From Croceibacterium xixiisoli (GTDB lineage: Bacteria > Pseudomonadota > Alphaproteobacteria > Sphingomonadales > Sphingomonadaceae), in contig NZ_WTYJ01000002.1 of assembly GCF_009827305.1 (NCBI RefSeq), positions 124,001 to 188,000 of the forward strand: a stretch of DNA of 64,000 nucleotides, given 5' to 3'. The notes beneath the pieces were generated by a model. It saw only the letters and a list, made by a program, of their open reading frames with translations. It searched no databases and was not told where the DNA came from. Position numbers and translations under genes: made by a program. Positions 34,496 through 43,375 of the stretch are shown here, piece by piece; positions within the stretch are counted from its first letter, which is position 1; each line of letters starts with the position of its first letter.

Positions 34496-36040
34496 TCAAT
34501 GGCCGGCGCTGGTATCGATCGGTCCCTTCGGGCGCGGGGCCAGCCAGATCAGCGTTGCCGCCACTACGAAGCACAGGCTGACGGTGGCAAACATGTCCAG
34601 CGTGGCCAGCATCACGCTCTGCCGTTCCACCAGTCCCGCCAGTGAAGCGGTGGCCATTTCGGGTGACGCACCGCTCGCGATCATCCCGTCCAGCGTCGTC
34701 TGGCCCTGCTGCATCGCCCCGGCCAGCTCGGTCTGGTTTTCCCGCGTCGCATTGGCCCAGCCGGTCTGCACCACCGACATCGCCAGCGCGCCGGCCAGCG
34801 TGCGCATGAAATTGGACATACCGGCTGCATTGGCCTGTTGTTCGGGCGGCACGGTCGCGATCGCCAGGCCGGTGATCGGCACGAAGAACATCACCATGAA
34901 TGGCCCGGTCAGCAGCGTGGGCCAGGCCATCTGCAGGAATGTCGCATCGGTGTTGAAACCCATGCGCCAGACATTCATCACCGCCAGGCCCAACAGGCCG
35001 ACGCAGATGATGAGGCGTGGATCGAATGTCTCGGTCGCCTTGCCCACGATGGGTGCGGACAGAATGGCGAGAATGCCCATGATCCCGGTCGCATAGCCGG
35101 CCCAGGTCGCGGTATAGCCCATGTTCTGCTGCAGCCAGAGCGGCAGCAGCACGATGATCGCGGAAAATGCCGCAAACCCGGCCGCATAGGTACACACCGC
35201 CACCACAAAGCCGCGATGGCGGAAAATCCGCAGATCCACGATCGGGTTCTTTTCGGTCAATTCCCAGATCAGGAAGGCGACGAAACCGATCGCGGCGATG
35301 ATCGCCATGATGCACACCATGGGGGATGCAAACCAGTCATGGTTGCGTCCTTCGTCCAGCACGATCTGCAGCGACCCTACCCACACCACCAGCAGCGCCA
35401 GCCCGATCTTGTCGATCGACGCGCCAACGGTCGGATCCTTGCGGCCCTTGAGGAAATAGAGCGTGGCAAAGCCGCCCGCCAGGGCCACCGGCACATTGAT
35501 CAGGAAGATCCAGTGCCAGCCGATGCTGTCGCTGATGATCCCGCCCAGAATGGGCCCGGCCACCGGCCCGATCAGCGTCGTCATTGCCCAGATCACCGTC
35601 GCCAGCGTCGCCTGTTCCCTGGGGAAAATCCGCAGCAGCAGCATCTGCGACAATGGCATGATCAGCCCGCCGAACAGGCCAAGCATGACCCGCATGCCGA
35701 TCAGCATGCCCAGGGAAAACGAAAGGCCGCACAGCAGGGAAAAGATCGCAAACGCGAAATAGCAGGTGATGAACACCCGCTGCGCCCCGAACCGGCTGGC
35801 CAGCCAGCCGGTCAGCGGCACAGTGATCGCTTCGGCCACTGCATAGGATGTGATCACCCATGTGCCCTGGGATGTCGAAACCCCCAGCGATCCCGAAATC
35901 GTCGGGACGGACACATTGGCGATCGTGGTGTCGAGCACCACCAGGAAATTGGCGGCGGCGATGGCCAGCGCGGCCATGATCAGCCGCCCACCGGTCAGCG
36001 GGGCGGGCTCATCCGCGATGGTTCCGGCGATACTCGCCAT
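34496..36040 (-). CDS. DHA2-family (EmrB/QacA) drug:H+ antiporter
   Basis: A 514-residue major facilitator with 14 predicted membrane helices. The N-terminal motif D1 is FLVVLDTTIANVSVPTISG, the signature of the EmrB/QacA 14-helix drug antiporters. Motif A appears as GWLASRFGAQRVFI and motif C as GPVAGPILGGIISDSIGWHWIF. It forms the inner-membrane pump of a tripartite system with the membrane-fusion protein encoded 19 bases upstream and the outer-membrane factor before it. It is the third gene of the operon under the divergent TetR regulator. Substrates cannot be told from sequence; hydrophobic toxins are typical. Confidence 0.95.
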   Translation of the reverse strand: MASIAGTIADEPAPLTGGRLIMAALAIAAANFLVVLDTTIANVSVPTISGSLGVSTSQGTWVITSYAVAEAITVPLTGWLASRFGAQRVFITCYFAFAIFSLLCGLSFSLGMLIGMRVMLGLFGGLIMPLSQMLLLRIFPREQATLATVIWAMTTLIGPVAGPILGGIISDSIGWHWIFLINVPVALAGGFATLYFLKGRKDPTVGASIDKIGLALLVVWVGSLQIVLDEGRNHDWFASPMVCIMAIIAAIGFVAFLIWELTEKNPIVDLRIFRHRGFVVAVCTYAAGFAAFSAIIVLLPLWLQQNMGYTATWAGYATGIMGILAILSAPIVGKATETFDPRLIICVGLLGLAVMNVWRMGFNTDATFLQMAWPTLLTGPFMVMFFVPITGLAIATVPPEQQANAAGMSNFMRTLAGALAMSVVQTGWANATRENQTELAGAMQQGQTTLDGMIASGASPEMATASLAGLVERQSVMLATLDMFATVSLCFVVAATLIWLAPRPKGPIDTSAGH

Positions 36041-36059
36041 GCTCGGTCTCCGCCGCCGC

Positions 36060-37208
36060 TCAGTTGGTCAGGTCGATATCGGCCGTCATCGACAGGCCGA
36101 CCTGCAGCGGGTGTTCCGCCAGCTGCCCGGGATCGATCGCAATCCGGATGGGCAGGCGCTGGACCACCTTGATCCAGTTGCCGGTGGCATTCTGCGCCGG
36201 CACCACGGCAAAGGCTGCGCCCGTCCCGCCGGAAAAGCCCACGACCTTGCCGGTGAAGACGACATCGCTGCCATAGAGATCGGACGTCAGCCGCACATTC
36301 TGCCCGGGGCGGACATGCTTGAGCTGCACTTCCTTGAAATTCGCGTCGACATAGGCGGCGTGCAGCGGCACCACGGCCATCAGCGACTGGCCAGACTGGA
36401 CCCGCTGGCCCACCTGCACGCTGCGCTTGGCCACCACGCCATCCACCGGCGCGCGCACCACCGTGCGCTCCAGATTGACGCGCGCCTGTTCTACCTCGGC
36501 CTGCGCGGCCAGCACTTCGGGATTGGTGTCCGGCGTGGTGTTGGCGATCAGCGCGCTGTTCGCGTCGCGATCCCCCACCGCGCTCTGGCGGTTGGCGGCG
36601 GCCTGCGCGCGCGATGCTTCGGCCATTTTCATGTTGGATCGTGCGGTGTTGAAGGCATTGCGGGCCGCTGTCAGCTCGTCACCCGAAACCGAACCCGATG
36701 CCACCAGCGCTTCCCGCCGCTGCAGATCGACCCGGGCCTTTTCCAACTCGCTCTGCGCGGCGGCCACCTGTGCCTCGGCCCGCGCCTGGTCTGCAGCGCG
36801 CGATGCGATCTGCGCGCCCAGGCCATTGCCCGTCGCGATCAGTCCGCGCACCCGCCGCTGCGTCAGCGCCAGCTGCGCCTCGGCGCGGGCCAGCGCCAGC
36901 CTTGCATCCACATCGTCAATTCGCAGCAGCACCTGCCCGCGCTTAACCGCCTGGGTATCGTCCACCAGCACTTCGATTACGGCCCCGCCGATCTGTGGCG
37001 TGACCTGGGCGATATTGGCCCCGACATAGGCATTGTCGGTCACCGCATGGCGCGATGCGATGAAGTGGTCATAGGCGAAATAGCCGCCCCCCAGCAGCAG
37101 CACGGCGGCGGCCAGGCCCAGGAAGCCCTTCTTGCGGCTGCTCTTGCTGTTGTCGTCGGCGGCGTCGATGGCCGGGCTGTCCGCATGGTCGGCGGTGATG
37201 GTGGTCAT
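36060..37208 (-). CDS. HlyD/EmrA-family membrane-fusion protein
   Basis: A 382-residue periplasmic adaptor. One N-terminal membrane helix (GFLGLAAAVLLLGGGYFAYD), then TDNAYVGANIAQVTPQIGGAVIEV, the lipoyl half-motif typical of EmrA. A long helical hairpin follows, rich in Ala/Glu/Gln (RAEAQLALTQRRV, ARAEAQVAAAQSELEKARVD). The second lipoyl half is VVRAPVDGVVAKRSVQVGQ and the beta-barrel has VDANFKEVQLKHVRPGQ. It links the DHA2 pump to the outer-membrane factor. It lies 11 bases after the outer-membrane gene and 19 before the pump gene. AGGA precedes the ATG. Confidence 0.95.
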   Translation of the reverse strand: MTTITADHADSPAIDAADDNSKSSRKKGFLGLAAAVLLLGGGYFAYDHFIASRHAVTDNAYVGANIAQVTPQIGGAVIEVLVDDTQAVKRGQVLLRIDDVDARLALARAEAQLALTQRRVRGLIATGNGLGAQIASRAADQARAEAQVAAAQSELEKARVDLQRREALVASGSVSGDELTAARNAFNTARSNMKMAEASRAQAAANRQSAVGDRDANSALIANTTPDTNPEVLAAQAEVEQARVNLERTVVRAPVDGVVAKRSVQVGQRVQSGQSLMAVVPLHAAYVDANFKEVQLKHVRPGQNVRLTSDLYGSDVVFTGKVVGFSGGTGAAFAVVPAQNATGNWIKVVQRLPIRIAIDPGQLAEHPLQVGLSMTADIDLTN

Positions 37209-37219
37209 GGGGGTATCCT

Positions 37220-38656
37220 TCAGGAACGGTAACCGCCGCCGAGCGCGCGGATGAGCGCGATCTCGAGGCTGAATGCACGGGTTTGCAGGGAAGCGACGTC
37301 GCGCCGGGCCGCGATCAGCGCGTCCTCGGCAGTCAGAACATTCAGATAGCTGGCCAGGCCGCCGCGATAGCGGTTGTTGGCGACTGTCCAGGCCGCCTGC
37401 GCCGCATCCGCCGCCGCCTGGGCTTTCTCCAACCGCTGATCCAGCGCGCGGCGGCTGGTCGCGGCATCGGCCACCTGGCGCAGGGCCTGCACCAGCACGC
37501 CGTCATACTGGCCCACGGCTGCAAAATAATCGGCTTCGGCTGCACGATATTGCCCGCGCAACCGCCCGCCGTCGAAAATCGGCAGGGTCAGGGCGGGGGC
37601 CGCCGATCCGAAGTCCGATCCGCTCTTGAACACATTGCCCAGGCCCAGGCCCTGCAGGCCGATCAGCGCGGTCAGATTGATGTTGGGGTAAAAGGCCGCC
37701 TCCGCCTGGTCGATCCGGCTGCTCGCCGCCTCGGCCCGCATCCGCGCGGCAATGATGTCCGGTCTACGGCCCAGCAGCTCGGCGGGGATATTGGCCGGCA
37801 ATCCGAAATCGCGGGTCAGGGCATTGCCCGGTCGCGCGATCGATCGCCCCCGGTCCGGCCCGGCGCCCATCAGCGCGGCCAGTCCGTTCTGGCTCAGCTC
37901 GATGTTTTCATTCAGCGCCAGCAACTGCCCCTGCGCCGTCGCCAGCACAGACCGGGCCTGCGCTACGGCGCCGCTGTTCTCCAGCCCCTCACGCTCGCGC
38001 TCGGCCAGCAGTTCCACCGTGCGCGATCGCACGGTCACGGCCTTCTCGGCCGCATCGCGTTCGAAATAGAGGCCTGACAGGCCGGCATAACCATCGGCAA
38101 TCCCGGCGGCGATCGTCAGCCGCGCCGCAGCGGCCTCCGCCTGCGCTGCGGAGGCTTCCAGCTTCGCCGCGTTCAGCGCCGCACGGTTCTTGCCCCAGAA
38201 ATCCAGGTCCCAGCTCAGATTGGCGGAAACCTGGCCATAGTCGGGCCAGCCTCTTGGGGCGAAACCGGCCGGCACCAGATAGTTCTCGCTCTGCTGGGTT
38301 ACCCCGGCCTGGGCTCCCGCGCTCACGCTGGGCAGCAGGCCGCTGCGCGATTGGGTAATCAGTGCCTGCGCCCGCGCCAGTCGCGCTTCTGCCACGCGCA
38401 GATCGCTCGCCCCGGCCAGCCCTTCCTCGATCAGCCCGGTCAGCTGCGGGTCGCCAAATGCGCTCCACCAGCCATCGGATGGCCAGGGCGTCTCTGTCGC
38501 CGCGAAGCTTTGCGCGGCGGCATGGCTGTCTGCCTGCGCCATGCTGGGCAAAGCGCTCGCTTCCGGCAGTGTGGCGCAACTGGAAAGCAGGATCGCCCAC
38601 GCCGACACAGCGGCAAGGGCCATCATCCTTCGTTCTGCGCAGGGCAATGGGCGCAC
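37220..38656 (-). CDS. outer-membrane efflux lipoprotein, NodT family
   Basis: A 478-residue TolC-like outer-membrane channel. The lipoprotein signal MMALAAVSAWAILLSSCATLP has lipobox LLSSC. The core repeats have PWPSDGWWSAFGDPQLTGLIEEGL and NLSWDLDFWGKNRAALNAAK, both diagnostic of the NodT family, followed by ARSVLATAQGQLLALNENIEL and later APALTLPIFDGGRLRGQYRAA. It completes the tripartite pump. The start is a GTG at 38656 with a very strong AGGAGG five bases upstream. It is the first gene of the operon, next to the operator-like repeats at 38670-38739. Confidence 0.93.
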   Translation of the reverse strand: MRPLPCAERRMMALAAVSAWAILLSSCATLPEASALPSMAQADSHAAAQSFAATETPWPSDGWWSAFGDPQLTGLIEEGLAGASDLRVAEARLARAQALITQSRSGLLPSVSAGAQAGVTQQSENYLVPAGFAPRGWPDYGQVSANLSWDLDFWGKNRAALNAAKLEASAAQAEAAAARLTIAAGIADGYAGLSGLYFERDAAEKAVTVRSRTVELLAEREREGLENSGAVAQARSVLATAQGQLLALNENIELSQNGLAALMGAGPDRGRSIARPGNALTRDFGLPANIPAELLGRRPDIIAARMRAEAASSRIDQAEAAFYPNINLTALIGLQGLGLGNVFKSGSDFGSAAPALTLPIFDGGRLRGQYRAAEADYFAAVGQYDGVLVQALRQVADAATSRRALDQRLEKAQAAADAAQAAWTVANNRYRGGLASYLNVLTAEDALIAARRDVASLQTRAFSLEIALIRALGGGYRS

Positions 38657-38669
38657 CGAGTCCTCCTAA

Positions 38670-38739
38670 ACTGAACAGTACGGTCACCTAAGAGCGGGGG
38701 ATTGCGTCGTCAACGGAAAAGCGTACAGTGCGGTTCAGT
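38670..38739. promoter_or_regulatory. inverted-repeat operator region between efflux operon and tetR
   Basis: A 7-bp inverted repeat, ACTGAAC (38670-38676) and GTTCAGT (38733-38739), with a 56-base gap; each lies in a longer TetR-operator-like stretch (ACTGAACAGTACGGT and ACAGTGCGGTTCAGT). On the minus strand a -35-like TTGACG (plus-strand CGTCAA at 38708-38713) and a weak -10 TAGGTG (CACCTA at 38685-38690) stand 17 bases apart. A regulator bound to both repeats would cover the efflux promoter and the tetR start region. Confidence 0.55.
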
Positions 38740-38752
38740 AATGGAGATGGAT

Positions 38753-39352
38753 ATGCGGGTTAAGACCGACGCAAAACGCGCGGCGATCATCGCAGTGGCG
38801 ACTGACCTGTTTCGGGAAGTCGGCTATGAACGCGCCAGCATGGCAGAAATCGCCACCCGCGTCGGCGGGTCGAAGGCGACACTGTACAACTACTTCCCCT
38901 CGAAGGAGGAACTCTTCGCCGTCGCCATGATGGATGCGATGGAAGAACGGGGCGAAGAGCTCAGCGCACTGCTCGATTCCAGCCATGATGACGTCCGGCA
39001 GGTGCTGACCAGTTTCGGCATGGCCTATCTCCCCTTCATCACCGCGCCCGATGCCCTGGCCATGATGCGCACCGCCGTTGCCGAAGGGGCCAATAGCGAA
39101 CTGGGTCGGGACATGTATCGCCGGGGTCCGAAACGCGGCTGGCTGATCGTGGCCGACTACCTGGCCCGGCTGCAGCAGCGCGGCGTGCTGGACAATACCG
39201 ACCCGGCCGTGATGGGTGCCCATCTCAAGGCCTTGTTCGAAGCCGGCACGCTGGAACCCCGGCTGTTCGGCGCAGAACCGGAATTTTCCGTTGACCAGGC
39301 GGTCTCATGCGCAGTCAGCGCGTTCCTGCGCGTATACAGCGCGCGCGAATGA
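38753..39352 (+). CDS. TetR-family repressor of the efflux operon
   Basis: A 199-residue TetR/AcrR-type regulator. The N-terminal DNA-binding part is RAAIIAVATDLFREVGYERASM, AEIATRVGGSKATLYNYFPSKEEL, very typical. The ligand-binding half is helical without family detail, ending SVDQAVSCAVSAFLRVYSARE. GGAG lies six bases before the ATG at 38753; an earlier ATG at 38741 has no ribosome site. It is divergent from the outer-membrane gene of the pump, so it most likely represses both itself and the pump until the drug binds. That is inferred from position and the repeats in between. Confidence 0.92.
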   Translation: MRVKTDAKRAAIIAVATDLFREVGYERASMAEIATRVGGSKATLYNYFPSKEELFAVAMMDAMEERGEELSALLDSSHDDVRQVLTSFGMAYLPFITAPDALAMMRTAVAEGANSELGRDMYRRGPKRGWLIVADYLARLQQRGVLDNTDPAVMGAHLKALFEAGTLEPRLFGAEPEFSVDQAVSCAVSAFLRVYSARE

Positions 39353-39447
39353 TCGGGTCTGGCGTGCCGGAATCGCCACCTGCCCAATCGCTGCTGGCCC
39401 AATCCCTCTTTCCTCCACGGGCAAAAACCGCGTAAGGCGCCGGCAAC

Positions 39448-40560
39448 ATGATGGATCCTGCTGACGACCTCTTGCCCGAAGGGCTCGAAGACCGCCTGCC
39501 GCAGTCTGCGGCCGCTGCCACGCGCATCGAAAACGCCGCGCTCGCGGCCATGGACGCGCATGGCTATGACCGGGTCCGCCCGCCGCTGGTCGAATTCGAA
39601 AAATCCATGGCCAAACGCATGGATGGCCTGCTGACCCGCAACATGTTCCGCTTCGTCGATCCGCGCAGCCTGCGCATGCTCGCCCTGCGGTCTGACATGA
39701 CGGTCCAGGTCGGCCGCATCGCTGCCACTGGCCTTGCCGCCGTGCCGCGCCCGCTGCGGCTCTGCTATGCCGGGCTGGTCGCACGGATGACGGGCGACAT
39801 GCTCGATCCCCGGCGCGAAAACCTGCAACTGGGCGCCGAACTGATCGGCAGCGACGGCGCCAATGCGGCGGCGGAGATCGTCGAACTGGCCATCGCCACG
39901 CTGGAGGCTGCGGGCGCCCGCGGCATCTCGGTCGATTTCACCCTGCCGGATCTGGTCGATACGCTGGCCGCGCAGGAATTCCCGCTCGACGCCGGCCAGG
40001 TGGCCGCCGTCCGGCGTGAATTGGACGCCAAGGATGCCGGCGCATTGGTCGCGGCCGGCGGCGAAGCCTATCTGCCGCTGCTCTATGCCAGCGGCCCGGT
40101 GGAGGATGCCTTGGCGAAACTGGCCACGATCGATGCCGGCGGCGTGCTCGCCAGCCGGATCGACGCGCTGCGCCAGATCGCCGCGCGCGTGGATGGACGC
40201 GCCCGGCTGACGCTCGACCCGACCGAACGCCACGGCTTTGAATATCAGAGCTGGTTCGGCTTCACCCTCTATGCCGACGGCGTACGCGGCGCGCTGGGTC
40301 GGGGCGGCACCTACACCATCGGCGGCACGGAAGAACCAGCCACCGGCTTCTCGCTCTATCCCGAACGGCTGATCGACATCGTCAGCAGCGATGAGCCCGG
40401 CCGCCCGGCGCTGTTCCTGCCGATCACCCACGACCGCGATACTGCCCGCCGCCTGCGCGCAGAAGGCTGGCGCACGGTCGGCGCGCTGACCGAAAGCGAC
40501 GACCCGGCCAAACTGGGCTGCACCCACCGCCTGGTCGGCGACGCGGTCGAGGCGATCTGA
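39448..40560 (+). CDS. hisZ: ATP phosphoribosyltransferase regulatory subunit
   Basis: HisZ, 370 residues, a histidyl-tRNA-synthetase-like protein that activates the short form of HisG in the first step of histidine synthesis. It has the class II synthetase-like core: AALAAMDAHGYDRVRPPLVEFE, RFVDPRSLRMLALRSDMTVQVGR and RPLRLCYAGLVARM. The last part has GALGRGGTYTIGGTEEPATGFSL. The tRNA-binding anticodon domain of true HisRS is missing, and the motif 3 region is degenerate, which fits HisZ rather than HisS. It is preceded by a 95-base gap from tetR and has no histidine gene beside it here. Confidence 0.9.
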   Translation: MMDPADDLLPEGLEDRLPQSAAAATRIENAALAAMDAHGYDRVRPPLVEFEKSMAKRMDGLLTRNMFRFVDPRSLRMLALRSDMTVQVGRIAATGLAAVPRPLRLCYAGLVARMTGDMLDPRRENLQLGAELIGSDGANAAAEIVELAIATLEAAGARGISVDFTLPDLVDTLAAQEFPLDAGQVAAVRRELDAKDAGALVAAGGEAYLPLLYASGPVEDALAKLATIDAGGVLASRIDALRQIAARVDGRARLTLDPTERHGFEYQSWFGFTLYADGVRGALGRGGTYTIGGTEEPATGFSLYPERLIDIVSSDEPGRPALFLPITHDRDTARRLRAEGWRTVGALTESDDPAKLGCTHRLVGDAVEAI

Positions 40561-40612
40561 GACAGGCGTGATTGAGCAGCGCCTTTCGGGCTTTCCTGAA
40601 AGCCACTAACCC

Positions 40613-40638
40613 CGCTCATCCTGAGTTCATCGAAGGAT
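40613..40638. repeat. sphingomonad-type intergenic repeat (single copy here)
   Basis: The bases CGCTCATCCTGAGTTCATCG followed by AAGGAT resemble the short repeat found between genes of many sphingomonads and relatives, often written CTCATCCTGAGCTTGTCGAAGG. The ATCCT / AGGAT pair forms a small inverted repeat. Just before it, GGCTTTC-CT-GAAAGCC (40589-40604 region) can also pair. Only one copy was found in the window. Confidence 0.5.
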
Positions 40639-40656
40639 AAGGCAAACCCTCAGCGG

Positions 40657-41616
40657 TCAGCCTCTCGCCGCCTTTCCGCGCACCACGCAGCGGAACCCGA
40701 TATGGCTGGTGCTGCTGTCCACCGCCTGCGGCTGGCGCGCGGCGGGGCGGTAGCGTTGGCAATAGCTTTCGGCGCACAGATGCGATCCGCCCTTCAGCAC
40801 GCGGCGCGGGATGCGGGTGGGTTCGGCGGGGTCGAAGCTACCGCCTCTGGTGCCGCCGCGTGGATTGTCGGGCACGCAGCAACTGCCGCGCGTCTTGCGA
40901 TGCGGGCGGGGCAGGGCGTACCAGTCGCCGGTCCATTCCCACACATTGCCGATCATGTCCCACAGCCCGTGGCCATTGGCGGGGTAATGGCGCACGGGTG
41001 ATGTCCGCTCCCATCCGTCCAGCAGGCTGTTGCCATGGGGAAAGGGGCCTTGCCAGTAATTGGCCAGCATCGCGCCGCCAGGCGCCAGTTCATCGCCCCA
41101 GGCATAATCGCTGTCGGCCAGCCCGCCGCGCGCGGCATATTCCCATTCCGCTTCGCTCGGCAGGCTCTTGCCCGCCCAATCGGCATAGGCCTTCGCATCG
41201 GCCCAGGCGACATGCACCACCGGGTGGTTCTCCAGCCCGGTCAGATCGCTGCCAGCGCCGGTCGGCGCGCGCCAGCTGGCGCCGGGGGCAAATTCCCACC
41301 AGCTGACCTGATGCAGCGGCACCGGCCCGTCACTGGGGCGGAACACCAGCGATCCGGCCACGGCCAGTTCCGGCGGCATGCCGGGGTAATCGCGCGGGTC
41401 CGGCGCAATTTCGGCCAGGGTGACATGGCCGGTGGCGGCGACGAATTCGGCAAAGCGGGCATTGGTCACCGGCACGTCGTCGATCCAGAAGGGATCGACC
41501 TGCACCGCGCGGGCAGGGGCCTCTTCGGGATAGAACCGGTCTGACCCCATGATGAAACGCCCACCCGGCAGGTGCACCATGCCGGATGTCAAACCAGGGC
41601 CCGCTGTCCCGCTCAC
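40657..41616 (-). CDS. formylglycine-generating enzyme (sulfatase activator)
   Basis: A 319-residue FGE/SUMF1-type protein that oxidises a Cys of a sulfatase to formylglycine. The start MVHLPGGRFIMGSDRFYPEE and the end of the protein fit the family. The active-site cysteines are Cys281 and Cys286 in GGSHLCAESYCQRYRPAARQ; this is the true FGE arrangement, not a mere SUMF-like fold. Other landmarks are NHPVVHVAWADAKAYADWAG, SEAEWEYAARGG and GNVWEWTGDWY. There is no signal peptide, so it acts on the sulfatase before export. Its start overlaps the sulfatase stop by four bases (ATGA), so the two are co-translated. Confidence 0.95.
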   Translation of the reverse strand: MSGTAGPGLTSGMVHLPGGRFIMGSDRFYPEEAPARAVQVDPFWIDDVPVTNARFAEFVAATGHVTLAEIAPDPRDYPGMPPELAVAGSLVFRPSDGPVPLHQVSWWEFAPGASWRAPTGAGSDLTGLENHPVVHVAWADAKAYADWAGKSLPSEAEWEYAARGGLADSDYAWGDELAPGGAMLANYWQGPFPHGNSLLDGWERTSPVRHYPANGHGLWDMIGNVWEWTGDWYALPRPHRKTRGSCCVPDNPRGGTRGGSFDPAEPTRIPRRVLKGGSHLCAESYCQRYRPAARQPQAVDSSTSHIGFRCVVRGKAARG

Positions 41617-43334
41617 GGTGCGGCGTTCCCTTCTCGCCAGCCGCGCGGATTGCTCGCTGCTGCCGCGCGGAAGCTTTCCAGCTGGCTGCGCAGTCGCGCC
41701 GTGTCCTGCGGGTGGCGGGCGCTCAGATCGTGGGATTCATTGTCGCGCTGCAGATCATAGAGGGAGGGCACGGCGTTATAGGGCACATCGCCCCCGGCCC
41801 CGAGCGGGGAGACATTGGGCACGATATCGTGAAACTTGAACCGGCGATCGCGAATGCCATCGAACTGTCCGGACCAGGTGGTTAGGTAATAAAGAAAATC
41901 ATGCGGCGTTTCTCCACCACCCAGAAGGCCCCGCGCATCGCGCCCGTCGATCGTGCGGTCGGGCGGCAGGGGGATGCCCGCTGCCGCCAGGATGGAGGGG
42001 AAGACATCGATATTCATCGCCATTTCCCGGCTTTCCGTACCCGGTTTCGTCACCCCGGGCCAGATCACGAAGGCCGGCACCCGCTGGCCGCCTTCCCAGG
42101 TTTCGCCCTTGCGCCCGCGCAGATCGCCGGCACTGCCGCCGTAATCGCCGCCATTGTCGCTGGTGACGATGATGATGGTGTTGTCATCCACCTTCAACTC
42201 TCGCAGCACATCGAGCAGGCGGCCGACATTGCTGTCCAGATCCTCGATCACATCGCCATAGACCCCGCCTTCGGAGACTCCCGAATGCTTCGGATTGGGG
42301 TGATGCGGCAGATGCGGCGCGGTATAGGGCACATAGGCGAAGAACGGACCACCGGCATGGGCGCGCAGGAACGCCACCGCCTCATCCGTGATCCGTTCGG
42401 TCAGCGTCGCCTGGTCGGTCTGGTCCGCCGGCGTATCCACCGCATTGCCGCGCCACAGCGTCGCGGGGTTCATGTCATTGCTGTAGAGGATGCCGAAATA
42501 ATCGCGGAAACCGAAATCGGTCGGCCGATGGCCGGGCTGATCACCCAGATGCCATTTGCCGAAGGCGCCGGTGGCATAGCCGGCCCGGGCCAGCACTTCG
42601 GGCAGCAACACCTCATCCTGCGGCAGGGCATTGGCCCAGCCCATGCTGCGGCGGATGGTGGCCATGGGGCTGCCGGTGGGGAAATAGACATGGTTGGATG
42701 CATGCGCGCGGCTGGGATAGCGCCCGGTCAGCAACGCCGCGCGCGACGGGGTGCAGACGGGGGATGCGGAATAGAATTGTTCCAGCTTCACCCCCTGCTG
42801 CGCCAGCGCATCGATGCGCGGCGTGCGGATCAGCTGATTGCCGTAGGATGACAAATCACCATAACCCAGATCATCGAACAGGATCACCAAGACATTGGGC
42901 ACCCGGCCGGAAACCGGCTGGATGGAATCGAGATAGGCCTGCTTTTCCGCCAGATGTTCCGGCGCAGGTTCCGCATGCAGCGCGGCGGCGCGCGCGATGG
43001 ATCCATTGGCCTGCAGCTGCAGGGCGATCCGCGCCTCCCCCGATGCGGGCACCGGAACGCGCTCGACGGCGGTGGTCAGTCTCAGCTGGCCGGCGATCAC
43101 CGGCGTTTCCCCCTCCGGCAGATCGGGCAGGCGGAATGTGCCGTCCGCTGCCGAAACCGCGCTGCGCAGGGCTTCGGGCGCCTGCACCCGTACCCCGGCC
43201 AGCGGCTTGCCATCAGGGCCGGTAACCTGGCCGACGATGTCCCCGGCCAGCGCCGAAGTGCCGGCCAGCAACAGCGCCAGGCCGGACAGCATGGTGCGTG
43301 TGTGACGTAGGGGGATGGGGGGGATGGGGCGCAT
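41613..43334 (-). CDS. exported Cys-type sulfatase with N-terminal carboxypeptidase-regulatory-like domain
   Basis: A 573-residue exported sulfatase. The signal (TMLSGLALLLAGTSALAG) is followed by a domain of about 75 residues, IVGQVTGPDGKPLAGVRVQA...DGTFRLPDLPEG, of the carboxypeptidase-regulatory or Cna-B-like beta-sandwich type. The sulfatase begins with VPNVLVILFDDLGYGDLSSYG (metal-binding Asp pair). The catalytic Cys194 is in SPVCTPSRAALLTGRYPSR, the Cys form of the CxPSR motif that FGE converts. GKWHLGDQPGHRPTDFGFRD and IIIVTSDNGGDYG complete the site. The start MRPIPPIPL is preferred since AGGA lies seven bases before it. The FGE gene follows, and a TonB receptor gene precedes it, so a sulfated glycan or ester is the probable substrate. 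Confidence 0.93.
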   Translation of the reverse strand: MRPIPPIPLRHTRTMLSGLALLLAGTSALAGDIVGQVTGPDGKPLAGVRVQAPEALRSAVSAADGTFRLPDLPEGETPVIAGQLRLTTAVERVPVPASGEARIALQLQANGSIARAAALHAEPAPEHLAEKQAYLDSIQPVSGRVPNVLVILFDDLGYGDLSSYGNQLIRTPRIDALAQQGVKLEQFYSASPVCTPSRAALLTGRYPSRAHASNHVYFPTGSPMATIRRSMGWANALPQDEVLLPEVLARAGYATGAFGKWHLGDQPGHRPTDFGFRDYFGILYSNDMNPATLWRGNAVDTPADQTDQATLTERITDEAVAFLRAHAGGPFFAYVPYTAPHLPHHPNPKHSGVSEGGVYGDVIEDLDSNVGRLLDVLRELKVDDNTIIIVTSDNGGDYGGSAGDLRGRKGETWEGGQRVPAFVIWPGVTKPGTESREMAMNIDVFPSILAAAGIPLPPDRTIDGRDARGLLGGGETPHDFLYYLTTWSGQFDGIRDRRFKFHDIVPNVSPLGAGGDVPYNAVPSLYDLQRDNESHDLSARHPQDTARLRSQLESFRAAAASNPRGWREGNAAP

Positions 43335-43375
43335 GGACATGTCCTCAGTTGCAAAGGCTGGCGATGGGGAAGGGG

